Shown: in pieces, positions 12,501 through 26,398 of the stretch
How positions within the stretch are numbered: position 1 is the stretch's first letter
How the letters are laid out: each line of letters opens with the position of its first letter
NCBI GenBank assembly: GCA_038496445.1
Contig: JALMLS010000578.1
Span: 248,001 to 312,000 of the forward strand
DNA from: Trichosphaerium sp. ATCC 40318
Lineage: Eukaryota; Discosea; Flabellinia; Trichosidae
Direction: 5' to 3'
DNA length: 64,000 nucleotides
Program-made: the position numbers and the translations under genes
The notes under the pieces: generated by a model
The model's input: the letters and a program-made list of their open reading frames with translations, nothing else
Told to the model about the DNA's origin: nothing
Databases searched by the model: none

Positions 12501-13183
12501 AAAAAATTCTTAGGCTTTGGTTTCTTCGACTTGGTTTATATGAAGCAATGGATGAAGCTCTTAACATTTTACAAGGTTTGTTGGTCTATGTTATCAGTAC
12601 TATGAATCTAAAATGTTTTTTGTTTAGGGTCCAGTTTGAGACGTGTTATCATTTTTAAACCAACCGAGCTTACTTTTGATGCTCTTCATGGATTTATTAC
12701 TAAATCTCCAAAACTTAGAAGTATACATATACTAACCCAATCATTATGGAGAAGAAAGGAATACTGGGGGTTGATAAAAGGGTAATAACAATGCATTATA
12801 TCTTTTCCTTTGAGACGACTTTTATAGCCTATTTTTGTTTGTATTGTTTTTTCCTCTTTTTGATGTCCACACGCACTTACCTCATTCACTATCATCCAAT
12901 AACAATTAAAAAAAGACCAATTATACAACTGGTCTTATGTATTACACCTTGAGTTTGGTAGTGTGTGATGAGGAGTGTCTTTTTTAATTTTGTCGATAAG
13001 GCCATTTGTCTTGACTTCTTTTTTCATAGAACACTTAAAACATGTAAAAGAGATGGTTTAAGGATATACCTTTATTCGGATAAACGCTGTACCTTGAATC
13101 CACGTCCAATGCTTCTGGGTAGTATACATCCGTCTTATCTTGATCAACCTCTACCTTGTTGTAAAGATTTTGCTTTTAAATAA
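9516..13183 (+). CDS. F-box and leucine-rich-repeat protein, many exons
   Basis: Predicted substrate receptor of an SCF ubiquitin ligase. The start is the ATG of MPPKKKLLRIKKG, 19 bases after a CACGTG box; another in-frame ATG lies at 9465. A basic N-terminus is followed by the F-box (KAPLEIMVKILEYLHLLERN, about 9970-10110). Degenerate leucine-rich repeats then run to the stop at 13181-13183, for example LLHLDLVGWE, LVRLNLTLNALGITNASMF, ITTLALNNCAQLTDTSMDKL and LESLSLMNIVKCSSQGV. About fifteen exons join in phase. One intron, from about 11414, appears to start with GC (AACAG|GCACGG). The next-to-last junctions (12395, then GCTTTGG at about 12514) also close in phase. The exact target is unknown. 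Confidence 0.75.
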
Positions 13184-13639
13184 AATACAATGTTGAAATG
13201 AAAAACCTTCGGTTCAAGTGTCTAGTATCTATGAGAAGATTCTCAAGTATGTAGATGACCAAATTATCTCGTTCAGTCACTTTTCATAACCTAAACATGT
13301 TTTAACGCCTTGTGTTTAGTGTAACAGGTGCCACCATGTATAGCGCTCTCAAGTCAACTCACTCTTCAATCACTGACTAAGTACGTCGTGATATTATATA
13401 TACTAACTAGGTAGTAAAAGTACAAAACAGACGCTTTTACATAAGAAGTAATTTCGAGTCTGATCAATGTTCACCAATAAAAAACTAGAAAACAATTTCT
13501 AGTTAAAAATGGAAAAACTCTTTTTGATTGCTCCTGTAGTTAAGAGACTGCTTGTTCACTCGATGTTGACTAAGCAAGATTCGAAAAGGTTGACAACTAA
13601 TTTTTCTGCGTTTTTAACGCGTAATACTGCCATAGGTAT
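13184..13639. other. Intergenic, no gene seen
   Basis: Spacer after the F-box/LRR gene. A plus-strand open stretch from 13509 runs into the repeat and shares its last 15 or so codons with the other repeat copy, so it is probably not a gene. Confidence 0.4.
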
Positions 13640-14323
13640 CGATTATAGCTGTTTTGAACGCAAATACAAAAAGAAGAGCTATTATTGTGTTTTCGCGGGG
13701 TTTTACTCACCACTGACGCTACAATTGACTCCGCATACGTGAAAGAGTGCATTTGAGGCTTGTTTGAAAAATGGTAGTTTTTCATCTGTTGCGAAAACAA
13801 GAACCAACGAATGCATTCGTTACCACAACAACTATTAATGAACTACAGCCACTTTACAGTCATTTTTCATCAATCCCACTTTTTTTTTTTTCAATCTTCA
13901 GCAGATGCATAAAACCACAATCCTTTCACTTTACTAATCGAGGTGCATAGTTGTCGTGCTTCCCAACTGCCTGATTGGTCATTGATATACTTCGTTTTAA
14001 TGTTGGGAGCTAGTGTTTTAATACTTCGTTTCATACTTCGCAATCTAAAACCGACAGCTCCTTAAACCAATCTACAATGACCCACCTAAACGGTGTGGCG
14101 CTGCTGACCAGCCCGCGTTTCCCGCCGCGATGGCGCGAGAACGCGGCGGTAGTAGCGGCCACTCCAGTACGGTGTACCGTCAGGTGGTTAATACTTCGAA
14201 AAGCCATTCTTCTGAACAACCCCTTTGTGCAGCCAGGAGATGAGCAAATCATCTCTGTGGCAGTAACCAACAATTTGGTTACAGTGTACATCCGAGGCAC
14301 ACTACGCGACCACCTCTTTTTGC
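13640..14323 (-). repeat. Dispersed repeat, copy 2 (inverted partner at 4914-5575)
   Basis: Reverse complement of copy 1. Differences are scattered substitutions plus one extra segment of about 28 bases around 13800-13828 containing the palindrome AACGAATGCATTCGTT. In copy 1 the same place reads GTACCCAACAG, in copy 2 a longer stretch that also begins GTAACG and ends CAACAG, so it could be an intron of two lengths. The GC-rich core and the repeated CGAAGTAT motif (here ATACTTCG) are conserved. Whether it is mobile is unknown. Confidence 0.75.
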
Positions 14324-14458
14324 ATTTTTACTCTGAAACCTACATAGTTCAGCTTACATAACAAGGTTAACAACTAACTCCCTTCAAAATAACCGCACAT
14401 GGATCAAAGCAATAATGGTTTTATTTGTTGTTTATCTTACTATTTGTTTATAGGTTCT

Positions 14459-17375
<2,917 letters not shown>

Positions 17376-18363
17376 TTCTGGAAGTGTTGTAATGTATTAC
17401 TGCAAGTTTCAGATTTGTTGTTTTTTTGTACTCAGTTTGTGGACTGCAGTTTGTGAACGTATCCTTGTCGCTGCTAGCGCCATTTGCGGCCGTAACGACT
17501 AGCGCAAGTTTATAGCTAGTAAATAAAACTGCAGTATAATACGTACGTGTGTGCACGTCAGTTCAGGAAGGCGAAACTTGTCCAACTTTTGTTTACAACT
17601 TTACAAAAAACTGTCTGTCGTAAGAATTACAGAATACGCGCTAGTGAAGTCTCGCTTTATTTGTTTATATTACAATATTCGCAGAGTATACTCCCATGGG
17701 GTAGTACTTCGGTATAAAAGAAAACATGAAAGAAATAGACACAGCTACGGAGAAAAAAAAACTACGCTATCACGTGATTATTTTTAGACCTCAAGTTACA
17801 ATACATAAAGGAAACGGAACAGGCGTCGTGTAAAGTTCCTCCGCGTCTCGAAACGGTAGCGTGTGTTGACATGCTTTTTGTTAGTGGTTTATATCCATGA
17901 CACAGTAGACACAAGCCAACGGCCATTTCGAATGCAATACAAAAACCGACAGCTGTAACGTGAGTAAAACTGGTGCTCAATAAGCCGAAAATTGGAAGCT
18001 AGCTATTTTGAGTGAGGGATTACATTGGTTTACTTTGTAACAACCTGTTTCTAGCAATGGCCTAATGCTACAAAACCCTCTTTGAAAAAATAATCTCGCT
18101 CGCTGTATTCGGTTGAAAAGATCTACCGAAAAACAATCTTTTTGTGAGCTCATTTAGATTTGCATTGGCGCAAAGTTGTTGAGTGTAGTTATACAGGGTT
18201 AACCAACACACTGCTTGTGTTTTATTAAACGCTCATTTTATTGAACAAGAAAACAGAAAACAGGGTAAAAAAAGTTTCTGCAGTAGCTACTAAGGTTGCA
18301 TGAAGTTAAAAAAGATTTACATTAACCTGATTTTAATTTATTCTTTTTGTGTTTTGATCTTAC
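17376..18363. other. Intergenic between two minus-strand surface-protein genes
   Basis: Contains CACGTG at about 17773 (TATCACGTGATT), about 400 bases upstream of the cellulase start. No gene recognised on either strand. Confidence 0.5.
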
Positions 18364-21300
18364 TTACATACTCAGTCTCCTAACACAAGGTGTACGCCCA
18401 TCAGCGTATACAGGTGGTTCCACCACTATAGGTACTACTTGAAGAGGTGCAGTGGTGGGTCCAGACTATAAAAGTTAGAGAAGGGCAACTACCATGGGCT
18501 GTTAATAGTTTGACGTACAATTACTTCAATGTTCATATCAGCTAGAGCGTTAATGAACGCTGCCACCGCGTCTGGATCACTTAGAAAGTTACGAACAATT
18601 TCAGCAACACTCAGTGTGCTCCCTTAGAATAACAGTAAGAAAAGGAGAGGTTACAAGGAGCGTGTTTACCTCCATTGGAGTTTATCGTAATATCAATAAC
18701 TGTCCCAACTTGTCGTTTAGATAGGATGTCAGGTACAAAGTTATTCTGAGAAGCGCTTCCGGAACCAAGCGGTAATCCAAGTAACTGCAACAATATGTTC
18801 AGTAGTGTATTCAATAAATCACTTTGTATAGGCGATAGGAGGTCTATAAAGAATCGTATGACAGCTAAGTAAAAAAATGAGCAAAAAAAAAAGAAAGAGA
18901 TAGTTCTATCAAACCTAGTTGCTGTGGGCATTCAACGCTCGGGTCAGTTGGATCAATAACAACTTCACCATCCTAAAAGAAGAAATAAGCGAACCTCCAA
19001 CCATTAACTAAGTTATCAACATACGCCAGCGACCCACAGTGAAGGTGAAGTGAACAAGAATTCAAAAGTACCATCAGCAGGATAGAAAGCAGGCGTAGGA
19101 CCAAACGATGTTGGTACACTATTCAAACCCGGTGGGGTCATTGAGTTTGGATCTGTTGTGTTCAACGCGTTAGTAGTTAAGATAATAAAGGACTCAAAAA
19201 ACAGTACCTGGAGTAGATGGCTCTGTGGACGTCCATCCCAAGTGTGCAGTGAAAGTACCATCTTGATTATCTGTTATACAATCTAGTCGTGGTAGAAAAG
19301 GGATTGAAGCAGGAGGTTGAGTTGTTGGTGCTTCTGTTGTCGGCGGTTCTGTGACAGGAGGTTCTGTTGTAGGTGACTCTACTGGAGTAACTGATAATGG
19401 CGGATAGCAGCTTCCGTATGCGTCTTCATCAACAGGAATGTTGCTTGTGATACCATAATGAGTGTTGAAGTAGCTCTCTACCATCTCTATCTCTTCTGTA
19501 CTGAGTATTCTATCGTATACAATAACTTCAGCAACTTCCCAATATGCTCTGTACACCGTAGTATCGGAGAAGTTGTTGATTGTAAAGTGATCAGTATCTG
19601 TAGGATTACCTTGTATCACTGATCGGGTAAGGTTCAAACCATTTCCTCTGTAACTTGTTCGTTGAGATACAGAGAGTACCCATTCGAGTCCAAACCTGTC
19701 AACTTTTTCTGTGATAAACACTTTATTTAGCATTCCACTTCCAGCGACTCCAGCCGTATGTTCTTCATGTCCAGAGAACCACATATTAGGGTCTCTAGCT
19801 GTAAATATACGACCTCTGTTAATATTAGAGGTGTAACTATAAAAGAGTTAGCACAAGCTTTTTTGCTTTATGAAGGTGATTAAACAGTACCGGCTGAGTC
19901 CAAAGAATGTCATTGAGGCTCCTATCGCACCATCAAAGTCAAAGGAATCTCCTAGTTGACCACCAACAATGTTGTACTCTTTGCCGTTTTCAAAGATCCT
20001 TGACAGTATTCTTGGAGTTCCTGCTATTGATGTAGAAGTATGGCCATTACCAGACATGTCAAGCCATACATTACTAATGTCATTGAATGAGTCTCCTGTT
20101 ATCCATGTATAAACGCTATCATTCAATGGCAAACAAGTAGTAAATTTAGGTGTAGGCGAGACAGTTGTCACTGGTTGGTTGGTCGGAGGATCTGTTCTTG
20201 GTGGAAGTGTAAAAGCTGGAGGCTGTGTTGTAGGCGGAGGTGTAACGGGTACAGGTGGATAACAACTTCCATATGTGGCTTCATCAACAGGAATGTTATT
20301 TGTAATGCCATAGTGAGTGTTAAAGTAGTTTTCAACCATCTCTATCTCTTCCGTGTTGAGTACTCTATCATATACAAGCACCTCAGCAACTTCCCAATCC
20401 GAACGCTGTGAACCTGCCATGTAGTTGTTGATTGTGAAGTGATCAGGGAAGTCGGTGACACCTTCAAGAGTTGATCGGGTCAGGTTCAGACCGTTCGCTC
20501 TGTAACTTGTTCTTTGAGACACTGACAATACCCATGAGTCTCCAAAAGTGTCTTCAAGATCTGTAAGCAGAACTGATCCACTTGTAAGCTCGTTGTAACC
20601 ATTCCCAGCAACTCCAGCAAACGTTGCAAGATGCCCAGAGAACCAATTTGTTGGCGCTTTAGTTGTAAAGATACGTGCACGAGATGGACCAGTGTACCTA
20701 CAGTAGAGTCAGTCACGTGATTATTATCTTAATACTGTTTTAGTAATAATTTCGTACCTGCTCATTCCAAAGAACGTCATTGCTTCACCTATTGCTCCAT
20801 TGAAGTCCAGAGAATCCCCTTGTCCACCTGCTACACTTTTGTATACTTTACCATTTTCGTATGTATTTTGTAGTATCCTTGGGTTACCGCCTACCTGCGT
20901 AGAACTATGGCCACAACCGGATTTATCAATCCACACTCTGTTATCCGGATCATATGAGTCTCCTCTAAGCCATGTGTATACATTATAAGTTAGTGGTAAA
21001 CAACCTATTTCAAGAGGAGGGTAGCAACTTCCGTAAGACACTTCATCAACAGGAATGTTATTTGTAATGCCATAGTGAGTGTTGAAATAGCTCTCTACCA
21101 TCCTTATCTCTTCTGTGTTGAGAAGTCTGTTGTATACGATAATCTCAGCTACTTCCCAATCAGAACGCTGTGAACCTGGCATGTAGTTGTTGATTGTGAA
21201 GTGATCTGGATCATCAGGAACGCCTTCAAGATTTGGTATTGTAAGGTCTACGCCATTTGCTCTGTAGTTTCGAATTTGAGATACAGACAACACCCATCCA

Positions 21301-24300
21301 TCTCCGTATCTATCCATTTTGTCTGTAAGCCATACGGGACCGCCTGTTGCCTGATTGTATCCGTTACCACCAACCCCAGCAAACCCTGAAACATGTCCAG
21401 AGTACCAGTTTGTTGGTGAACGAGTTGTAATAATTCTCTGACGAATATCACTTGTATATCTACAATCACGTGTCAGTAATGAACCAAGCTTTAATAAGGT
21501 AGATTTTGTTTTCTATGTTCGTACCTGGTTAGACCAAAGAATGTCATTGAATCTCCTATGGCTCCATCAAAGTCAAAGGAATCTTCAAGATTACCAGACA
21601 CTATTTTGTAGATTTTACCGTTACTGAAAGCTTTCCGTACTGCTTCTGGAGTTCCTCCTGTTGCAGTAGAATGGTGACCATTACCAGAATTGTCAACCCA
21701 TACTTTTCTATCTGTATCATAAGAGTCTCCTGTGAGCCGCGTGTATACACTGTCTCTGTGTGGTAAACAACTCAATAGAGTTATAGGCGGGTAGCAACTA
21801 GCATACAAAGCTGAATTATAAAAGAGAGAAGGCCAAACGACATAGTGAGTACTTAAGTAAGTCTCTACCAGCTGTATCTCTTGAGTGCTGAGTAGTCTAT
21901 CGTATACAATAACTTCAGCAACTTCCCAATGAGAACGCTGTGAACCTTCCAAGTAGTTGTTGATTGTGAAATGATCAGGGTCATCAATAAAGCCTTCAAA
22001 TCTTGATAGTGTACCGGAAAGACCATTCCCTCTATAGATTCTTCGCTGAGATACAGAGATCAGCCATGCCTCTTGCCAAAAATCAAAATCATGTGGTGTG
22101 AGAAGCACTGGACCTCCTGTCAATGGGTTATGCCCATTTCCAGCAACAGCAGTCAATGAGTTTAGGTGCCCAGAGTACCAATTCGTTGGCGAACGTGAAG
22201 TAAATATCCGTTGTCTAAACGTGTCATTTGTGCTTGTGTATCTAAAGAAGTAACAATGAGTTGCTGGTTCATGTTCATAGCTTAAGGTAAAAAGATTTAT
22301 ACCTGCTGACACCAAAGAACGTCATGTAATCGCCTATCGCGCCATCAAAGTCAAAGGAATCTTCAAGTTGACCAGAAACAGTGTAGTAGGTTTTATCGTT
22401 TGGAAATTCTTTTTCTTCTTTTATTGGATTGCCGCCGGTTGCAGTAGAGCTGTGGCCATTACCAGAAACGTCATGCCATACTTTTGTAACGTTATCATAT
22501 GAATCACCTCTAAGCCACGTGAACACACTATCGCTAAGTGGTACGCAGTCATCGATAGTAAAAGGAGCTGTAGGAGCTGTGGTAGGTTGAGTTGTTGGCG
22601 AAGCTGTTGGAGCAACAGTTGTAACTGATATAGGAGGGTAGCAACTTCCGTAAGACACTTCATCAACAGGAATGTTATTTGTAATGCCATAGTGAGTGTT
22701 AAAGTAGCTTTCGACCATCTCTATCTCTTCTGCGTTGAGTACTCTATCATATACAAGCACCTCAGCAACTTCCCATTCCGAACGCTGTGGATATACAATT
22801 GTTGTATACGGTATAACTATTGTAGGTCTATACTTGTTGATCGTAAAATGGCTAAGCTCAGCAGGAATGCCTTCTAGAATAGGCAATGTCAAGTTTAAAC
22901 CATTTGCTCTGTAATTGGAATGTTGAGAGACAGACAACACCCAAGAATCTCCAAATCTATCTGTTAGCTCCGTAAGAGAAACTTGACCTGTGCCAGCAAC
23001 TCCAGAGAGCCCCGAAATATGTCCAGAAAACCAATTTGCTCCTACAAAGGCTTGAGAAGTAAATATCCGACCGCGATGTGTTCCATTGTATCTATCAATA
23101 AAAATTAGATGCAATTCAGATTCGTTTGGTTTCACGTGCTCACAGCACTGGTAATTTCGTACCTGCTCATTCCAAAGAATGTCATTGATCCGCCTATTGC
23201 TCCGTCGAAAGTGACAGTGTCTTTTTGTAAACCGGATACAGTTTTGTATACTTTTCCGTTATCAAAAGTTCTTTCTACCACTGTCGGAGCGCCATCTATG
23301 CTTGTAGCTCCGTGACCATTACCAGACAAATCAAGCCACACGCGATCAGTAGGATCATACGACTCTCCTGTAAGCCATGTATGTACATTATCGCGCAATG
23401 GTAAGCAAGTAGATTCACGTGTAGCAGGTGGGGAAGGCGAAAAAGTTGGAGCAACTGTTGCAGTTGATGATATTGGAGGGTAGCAACTACCGTATAGAGC
23501 TTCATCAACAGGAATGTTAGCCGTGATACCATAGTTTGTGTTCAAGTAACTTTCGACCATCTCAATCTCTTCTGTACTGAGTAACCTGTCATAAACAATA
23601 ATCTCCAGTACTTCCCAATCTGAACGTTGTGATTGGTTAAAATAATTATTGACTGTAAAGTGGTCAGGATCCTCGGGAGTGCCTTCAATGTTTGGTAGCG
23701 TTATGTTAACACCATTTGCTCTGTAATTAGTGAGTTGAGACACAGATAATACCCAACTGACTCCGAATTTATCTTCCAGATTTGTAAGAAAAACCGGTCC
23801 ATTTGTCCACACATTGAAGCCGTTTCCAGCAACTCCAGCAGAAGATCCATAATGCCCAGAGAACCAGCTCGATGGATGTCTAGATGTAAATATACGCCCA
23901 CCGCTTAAGCCAGGGTATCTAAGACATTGATTGAGTAAGTTTTTATCTTGAACATGATTCAAAAACGTGGTTGCTCTTTTTGGTCTTTGCGTTCGTACCT
24001 ACTGACCCCAAAAAACGTCATTGAGTCACCTATGGCCCCATCAAAGTCAATGGAATCTCCCTTTACACCATGCATTACATGGTGCCTTTTGCCGTTTGAA
24101 AAAGTGTGTTGGAAATACGTTGGATTGCCTGTCACTGAGGTAGAATGATGGCCATTACCAGATACGTCCTCCCACACTGTGCCAGAGTTGTATGTAACAT
24201 ACGAGTCACCTCTTATCCATGTATAAACACTATCGCTTAGGGGCAAGCAACAGTTACAAGATGCTGTGGTACGTATTACGTATAATACAAGAGTGAGAAA

Positions 24301-24324
24301 CAACACGCTACGATAAGGTGTCAT
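18364..24324 (-). CDS. Large secreted protein with six LamG/ConA-like domains and CVRRLS tail
   Basis: Signal peptide at the ATG 24324 (MTPYRSVLFLTLVLYVIRTT). Six tandem domains of about 230 residues follow. Each opens CLPLxDSVYTW with GDSY and SGNGHxST, continues DFDGAIGxSMTFFGxSRY, and then GRIFTS, NWFSGH, GVAGNG, WVLSVSQ, YRANG, DHFTINNY, SDWEVAEVIVYDR and EEIEMVESYFNTHYGI, ending SCYPP. This is a concanavalin-like jelly-roll (LamG_3-like) pattern. Pro/Thr linkers separate several domains. The C-terminal part has another beta domain (CITDNQDGTFTAHLGW ... FYPADGTFEFLF) and a hydrophobic-helical stretch near 18780-18850. It ends GRTPCVRRLSM. Every LamG domain is interrupted by an intron right after SRY. 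Likely an adhesive surface or matrix protein; ligand unknown. Confidence 0.8.
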
Positions 24325-24453
24325 TTCAGTCTGTACTTCAGTTTTTTTAGTGTACTTGAATAGAGTACACAGTTTTACTATTGCGCGACGCATTCCGTAA
24401 AAACTACCAAGAAAAATACTACCAAAAGCCATTGTCGCAAAAACAGAAAAAAC

Positions 24454-24459
24454 CACGTG
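24454..24459. promoter_or_regulatory. CACGTG box upstream of the six-LamG gene
   Basis: ACCACGTGATT, 130 bases upstream of the start at 24324. Same box and similar spacing as the family B genes. Confidence 0.5.
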
Positions 24460-25541
24460 ATTAATTAATGCTTTACAGCGTCCAAAATACAAAATAAAAA
24501 AAAAGGTAAATATTTAGTACCCACTTTTTGAATCACTTGTTTTCACTCCCGTGGACATAATATATAAATTTTACCTCAGTGCCGCGCTAACAGTTGTATG
24601 TTATCGTCTTTGTGAGGTAGATAACTACAGTAAAACGGCAACCGATATGGGCAGTCGATAACTTTCATAAAACATGAATTACGCAATCTTTACCCAAAAC
24701 CAGGGACAATCGCTAAGGGCACGTGAAAGTAGTAATAAAAACTTAAAGAACTCACAAATCTGTAATGTAGTAAAGTAGTTGTCAAAGAATATTATAAAAA
24801 CGTCACAACTAGTCATATTACAGATCGTGGAAAGTTGTGAAAGCGGAATGGAAAAAAAATTTGCAATTTTGAAGAAAAAACTTACTTTATTAAAGTAGCG
24901 CAAAACAACATTAGAATTACAAATGCCTACGCACAGGAAGTAACAAGGGCTCGCTTATTCTTGAATTTACTTCTAAAAAACTTATGCGAATCTGGAAAGA
25001 CGAGCGGGTAGGATCAAATATTCTCTGAGCTCCATCAGTTTTCTAAAAGTAGAGCAATGAAGAAAGTTTTTTGTGTCAAGTGAGATATTGTCTTTGCAAA
25101 AAAAAATAACGAGCAAAATAGCACTTGCACTGATTAGAGTGTACCCAGAACACCATTTGTTCACGACGAGGCACGTACGTATTTATTCAGCGGCAACAAC
25201 AGATATCACGATGAAATCTACATACAAGTACCCATCTACCCAAGAGTTAATCAGGCATCAGGAATAGGTAACAAAAACAAACCAACGTACGCGATGAGCC
25301 AAACAATTGTCAAAAGTGCGAAATTTAACTCTGGACGCTTCCAGACCAACGTGGCAGAGCGTTGTCATACTTTATGTAACCAATCCGAATAAAATCACGT
25401 GATCAAATTGTGATAAATCACGCAAAGATATAGCAACTGGGTACTGTAAAAGCCTCTATTACATTCGTATGCTAGTTACCGAACAACATTGAGGTCAACG
25501 TAAGTGTACAACGATTAACTCAGAAAAACGAACAAATCGTC
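24460..25541. other. Intergenic with promoter box and a weak transposase-like peptide
   Basis: A minus-strand open stretch at 24903-24679 encodes IIFFDNYFTTLQICEF, which loosely resembles the DNxFT segment of piggyBac transposases, but the surrounding sequence does not. CACGTG lies at about 24721 and at 25396-25401. No gene otherwise. Confidence 0.35.
25396..25401. promoter_or_regulatory. CACGTG box upstream of the 25542 gene
   Basis: ATCACGTGAT, 146 bases before the start at 25542; palindromic over ten bases. Confidence 0.5.
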
Positions 25542-26270
25542 ATGTCAACAGCTATAGATATTCTCTTCCTTGCTCCTGATACAGTAAACTTTGATTATCT
25601 AAAAGAATACGTACAAGCGCATAAGACAGAGTCTGCTCTAGCCTTGGAACTGTACGTTAAAGCTTTTTTTGCTTAATTAATTCGTACAAGGCATAGAACC
25701 GCGCATCTACCACCAAAGACGCGAGAAGGTGAATGTTTGAAGAGTTTGTACGTGTTGTTTACATTTGTTTTAGGTCGCCAGTTTATCGACTTTCTGGTTA
25801 TTATCGTACGGTTTAACGCACCAAGTGGTATCTAAACGCTATTAGGTGGACATGCGGTCAAAAACGTCTGTAGAGCTTTTACAACATGCGTTACCACATT
25901 GTGCTTTGCGACAATATATTGGCCGTATGGCTATTGTGGTTTCAAACCGTACGAATCGATTTTAAAAGTTTTTGGCGCAATTTAAAGGAAGCTTGCTCAC
26001 AGTGGTTTAGACGAAGATGAAACACAACACGCATTTCCTTTTTCGATGGTAGAAGGGCTAATAGAGACTTTGGAGCTACAACCGCATTACACCCAGTTAA
26101 ACTCAAGAGAAGTATCTAGACATACTGCAGGCAGACTTATGAGGTGAACAGACATTTTAGAGCTATTTCGTTGGCGGCCGTTGAACTGATAAGTTTGTAG
26201 GGATATTGAAATGGTTGCTGGCGTGTCTCCGTTATCTCCTTTGCAAGCGAGTTCGTTTGTGTTGTATTAA
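25542..26270 (+). CDS. Unrecognised multi-exon gene
   Basis: The start is ATG of MSTAIDILFLAPDTVNFDYL. Coding segments separated by GT-AG introns then read ASLSTFWLLSYGLTHQ, KTSVELLQHALPHCALRQY, DEDETQHAFPFSMVEGLIET and MVAGVSPLSPLQASSFVLY, ending at TAA 26268-26270. The composition suggests a soluble helical protein with no signal peptide. Junctions near 25650 and 25990 are not secure. Family not recognised. Confidence 0.45.
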
Positions 26271-26398
26271 TAATTTATAAACCTGTATACACTTGTAAAA
26301 ACATATAAATCACTAGTAGAAGGTGTTCAACACGTTCTTTTAGAATTCCGTTAAGTGTGAGTTAAGTATAGAATTCATTGCGCCGTTACATCAAGTAT

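Noticed and set aside
24679-24903. piggyBac-like transposase fragment (FFDNYFTTLQ)
   Set aside because: Only about ten residues resemble the family; flanking residues do not, and there are no other conserved motifs or terminal repeats.
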